DNA of 63,291 nt, from contig CALEYL010000013.1 in the NCBI GenBank assembly GCA_937926205.1, positions 1-63,291 on the forward strand. The letters run 5' to 3'. Shown here one piece after another: positions 61,953 to 63,291 of this stretch (position 1 is its first letter; each line of letters begins with the position of its first letter). The DNA comes from an uncultured Saprospiraceae bacterium (GTDB lineage Bacteria; Bacteroidota; Bacteroidia; Chitinophagales; Saprospiraceae). Below the pieces are notes generated by a model that did not search any database, was not told the DNA's origin, and saw nothing but the letters and a program-made list of their open reading frames with translations. The position numbers and the translations under genes were made by a program.

Positions 61953-63291
61953 TCAATATTGGAAAATCACCTTTCGAGTAATGTAAAAATCTTTTGTTTT
62001 GACCGATAGCCAGAAAACACCTGCACTCAAACGGTCCAGATCAAATGACTTCTGAATCTGTCCACTTTGAAAGCTAATTGATTCACGATGAACCAGTTGG
62101 CCGAGCGCATCAAATAAGGTTAGTTCGGCTACAGGCGCCGGAAACGCTTTCAATTCTATAAAAAAGTTACCATCATTTGGGTTGGGAAAAAGTTTGAACT
62201 CAAGTTCCGGTGTTGTTTCGGTAGAGCCAACGATAAGAATCTGAATTTCTTTTGAAATGGTGTCAGATCCACATGCGTTTTTAGCAATCAAAAACACAAG
62301 ATAATCGCCACTTTCTGAATAAGTATGCGATGGATTCGCTTCCGTGCTTATTGTGCCATCTCCAAAATGCCATTCAAAAGCGCTTGCATTTTGAGCATTA
62401 TTGATAAAATTGACGCTGGCCTGGTCTTGCTCTATATCGAATAGCGCTACCGGAGCTGCAGGAACACTGATGATGTTCATTTGCGTCATGGCTGCACTCC
62501 CGGCTGTATTGTAAGCGACTATAGTAGCATTGTAAGTGCCGGGGTTTTCATAGGTCACCACTGGATTTATTTCCGCTGATTCTGAAGGTGTTCCGCCGGG
62601 AAAAGACCAGTGAATGCTGTCTGCGTTGACAGATTCATTGAAAAAATAAACGGTCAAAGGGGCACAGCCTTCTCCGGTTTCCAGATCAAAAGCCGCTACC
62701 GGGAGCGCGCTGTCAATGGTAATTGTGATAGATGAAGTATCGCTACCACAAGAATTGGTCGTAATTAAAACCACGGTATAGACCCCATCTTCGTTGTAAA
62801 CGTGGCCTGGAGCAAACAAATCACTGATGTTTAAATCCCCAAAGTCCCAGAAATACGTGCTTGCGCCTTCGGAGTTGTTTTCAAAAGTTGCCTCAAAACC
62901 ATTGATCGATGCAGTGAATGCTGAAGTCGGACCTGCTGAAACAACAACTGCGCCATTTTGAGCGATGGTATCAGCTCCGGCTGCATTGGTGACAATAAGC
63001 TGAACGGCATAGTTTCCGGCAGCAGCATAAGTGACGGTTGGATCGGGCAGGTCGGAACTTGCCGGCGAACCGCCTTCAAAAGTCCAGGCGTATGTCAGTC
63101 CGGAGCCTTGCGGCGCAGCGTTGAATTGCACGCTTAGTCCTTCGCAACCTTCGATTGAGTTTTGTTCCCAACTGGCGACTGGCGGCAAGAGAATATTGAC
63201 TTCGCTGCTGGTAGTGTCGTTGCCGCAGGCATTGGCTGCGATGAGGGTGACGGTGTAGGTTCCATCAGCCTCATAAGTATGGGAAGGGGCA
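61953..63291 (-). CDS. PKD-repeat protein with T9SS type A sorting domain (N-terminus outside window)
   Basis: The frame is open to the right edge; the first visible residues (APSHTYEADGTYTVTLIAANACG) belong to a PKD domain, so the start lies outside the window. At least 445 residues are visible: four further PKD domains, marked by Y.WTFEGG, YFWDFGD, IHWSFPGG and FEWHFGDGT, and a C-terminal type A sorting domain (FKLFPNPNDGNFFIEL...GVFWLSV). It lies 63 bp upstream of the giant gene on the same strand, so may share its transcript. Adhesive surface role inferred. Confidence 0.88.
   Translation of the reverse strand, partial: APSHTYEADGTYTVTLIAANACGNDTTSSEVNILLPPVASWEQNSIEGCEGLSVQFNAAPQGSGLTYAWTFEGGSPASSDLPDPTVTYAAAGNYAVQLIVTNAAGADTIAQNGAVVVSAGPTSAFTASINGFEATFENNSEGASTYFWDFGDLNISDLFAPGHVYNEDGVYTVVLITTNSCGSDTSSITITIDSALPVAAFDLETGEGCAPLTVYFFNESVNADSIHWSFPGGTPSESAEINPVVTYENPGTYNATIVAYNTAGSAAMTQMNIISVPAAPVALFDIEQDQASVNFINNAQNASAFEWHFGDGTISTEANPSHTYSESGDYLVFLIAKNACGSDTISKEIQILIVGSTETTPELEFKLFPNPNDGNFFIELKAFPAPVAELTLFDALGQLVHRESISFQSGQIQKSFDLDRLSAGVFWLSVKTKDFYITRKVIFQY

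Overview
The window reads as a chromosomal stretch from a Bacteroidota bacterium, most likely of the Saprospiraceae/Lewinella type; the family-level guess is inference. The evidence is the set of secreted giants with type IX secretion (T9SS) C-terminal sorting domains (four type A, one gliding-motility type B), Bacteroidota-style promoters (TTTG, spacer, TAnnTTTG), two DUF4199 membrane proteins, and the clpC and infC-rpmI-rplT housekeeping block. I see no tRNA, rRNA, IS element, CRISPR array or prophage.

Layout. 1-6.7 kb (minus): a 20-bp tandem repeat, a thermolysin-like M4 protease, a membrane family-2 glycosyltransferase and a TPR/beta-barrel outer-membrane protein; the last two look like a minimal exopolysaccharide synthesis and export pair. 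7.0-12.3 kb (plus): two related alpha/beta hydrolases around an acyl-CoA ligase and a DUF1080 protein, then a methyltransferase. 12.5-12.8 kb: degenerate ~85-bp repeats. 12.8-19.0 kb: two large divergent AAA+ machines, one a CbxX/CfxQ-type double ATPase with a duplicated N-terminal domain, the other a Clp/HSP100-like protein whose first ATPase ring looks dead.

19.2-26.9 kb (minus) is the most unusual part: nine small phage-tail-collar proteins arranged as three copies of an ordered triplet (here alpha 166 aa, beta 169 aa, gamma 171-172 aa). Two triplets are headed by paralogous 212-aa proteins of unknown function that share an upstream promoter-like element. Between them lie a GNAT acetyltransferase, a DUF6916-like protein and a 58-aa xseB gene. 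No phage structural or replication genes accompany them.

27.4-37.6 kb (plus): two T9SS surface proteins that share a C-terminal half. The first (2434 aa) carries eleven ~74-78-aa repeats, four of them virtually identical in DNA. 37.7-48.0 kb: an acetyltransferase, a two-gene ABC transporter (permease and ATPase), clpC, infC-rpmI-rplT, a lipoprotein and an M14 peptidase. 48.0-53.9 kb (minus): a GmhA-like isomerase, a membrane protein, and an operon running from a catalytically dead dihydroorotase homologue through two DUF4199 proteins to two glycosyltransferases, interrupted by a nested perfect palindrome. 54.0-63.3 kb (minus): a 2614-aa FnIII/Ig/PKD giant with a gliding-motility C-terminus, and the C-terminal part of a PKD/T9SS protein that runs off the right edge.

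Several annotated starts were moved inward from the longest open frame where a signal peptide, domain edge or neighbouring gene made this clearer; each entry says so.
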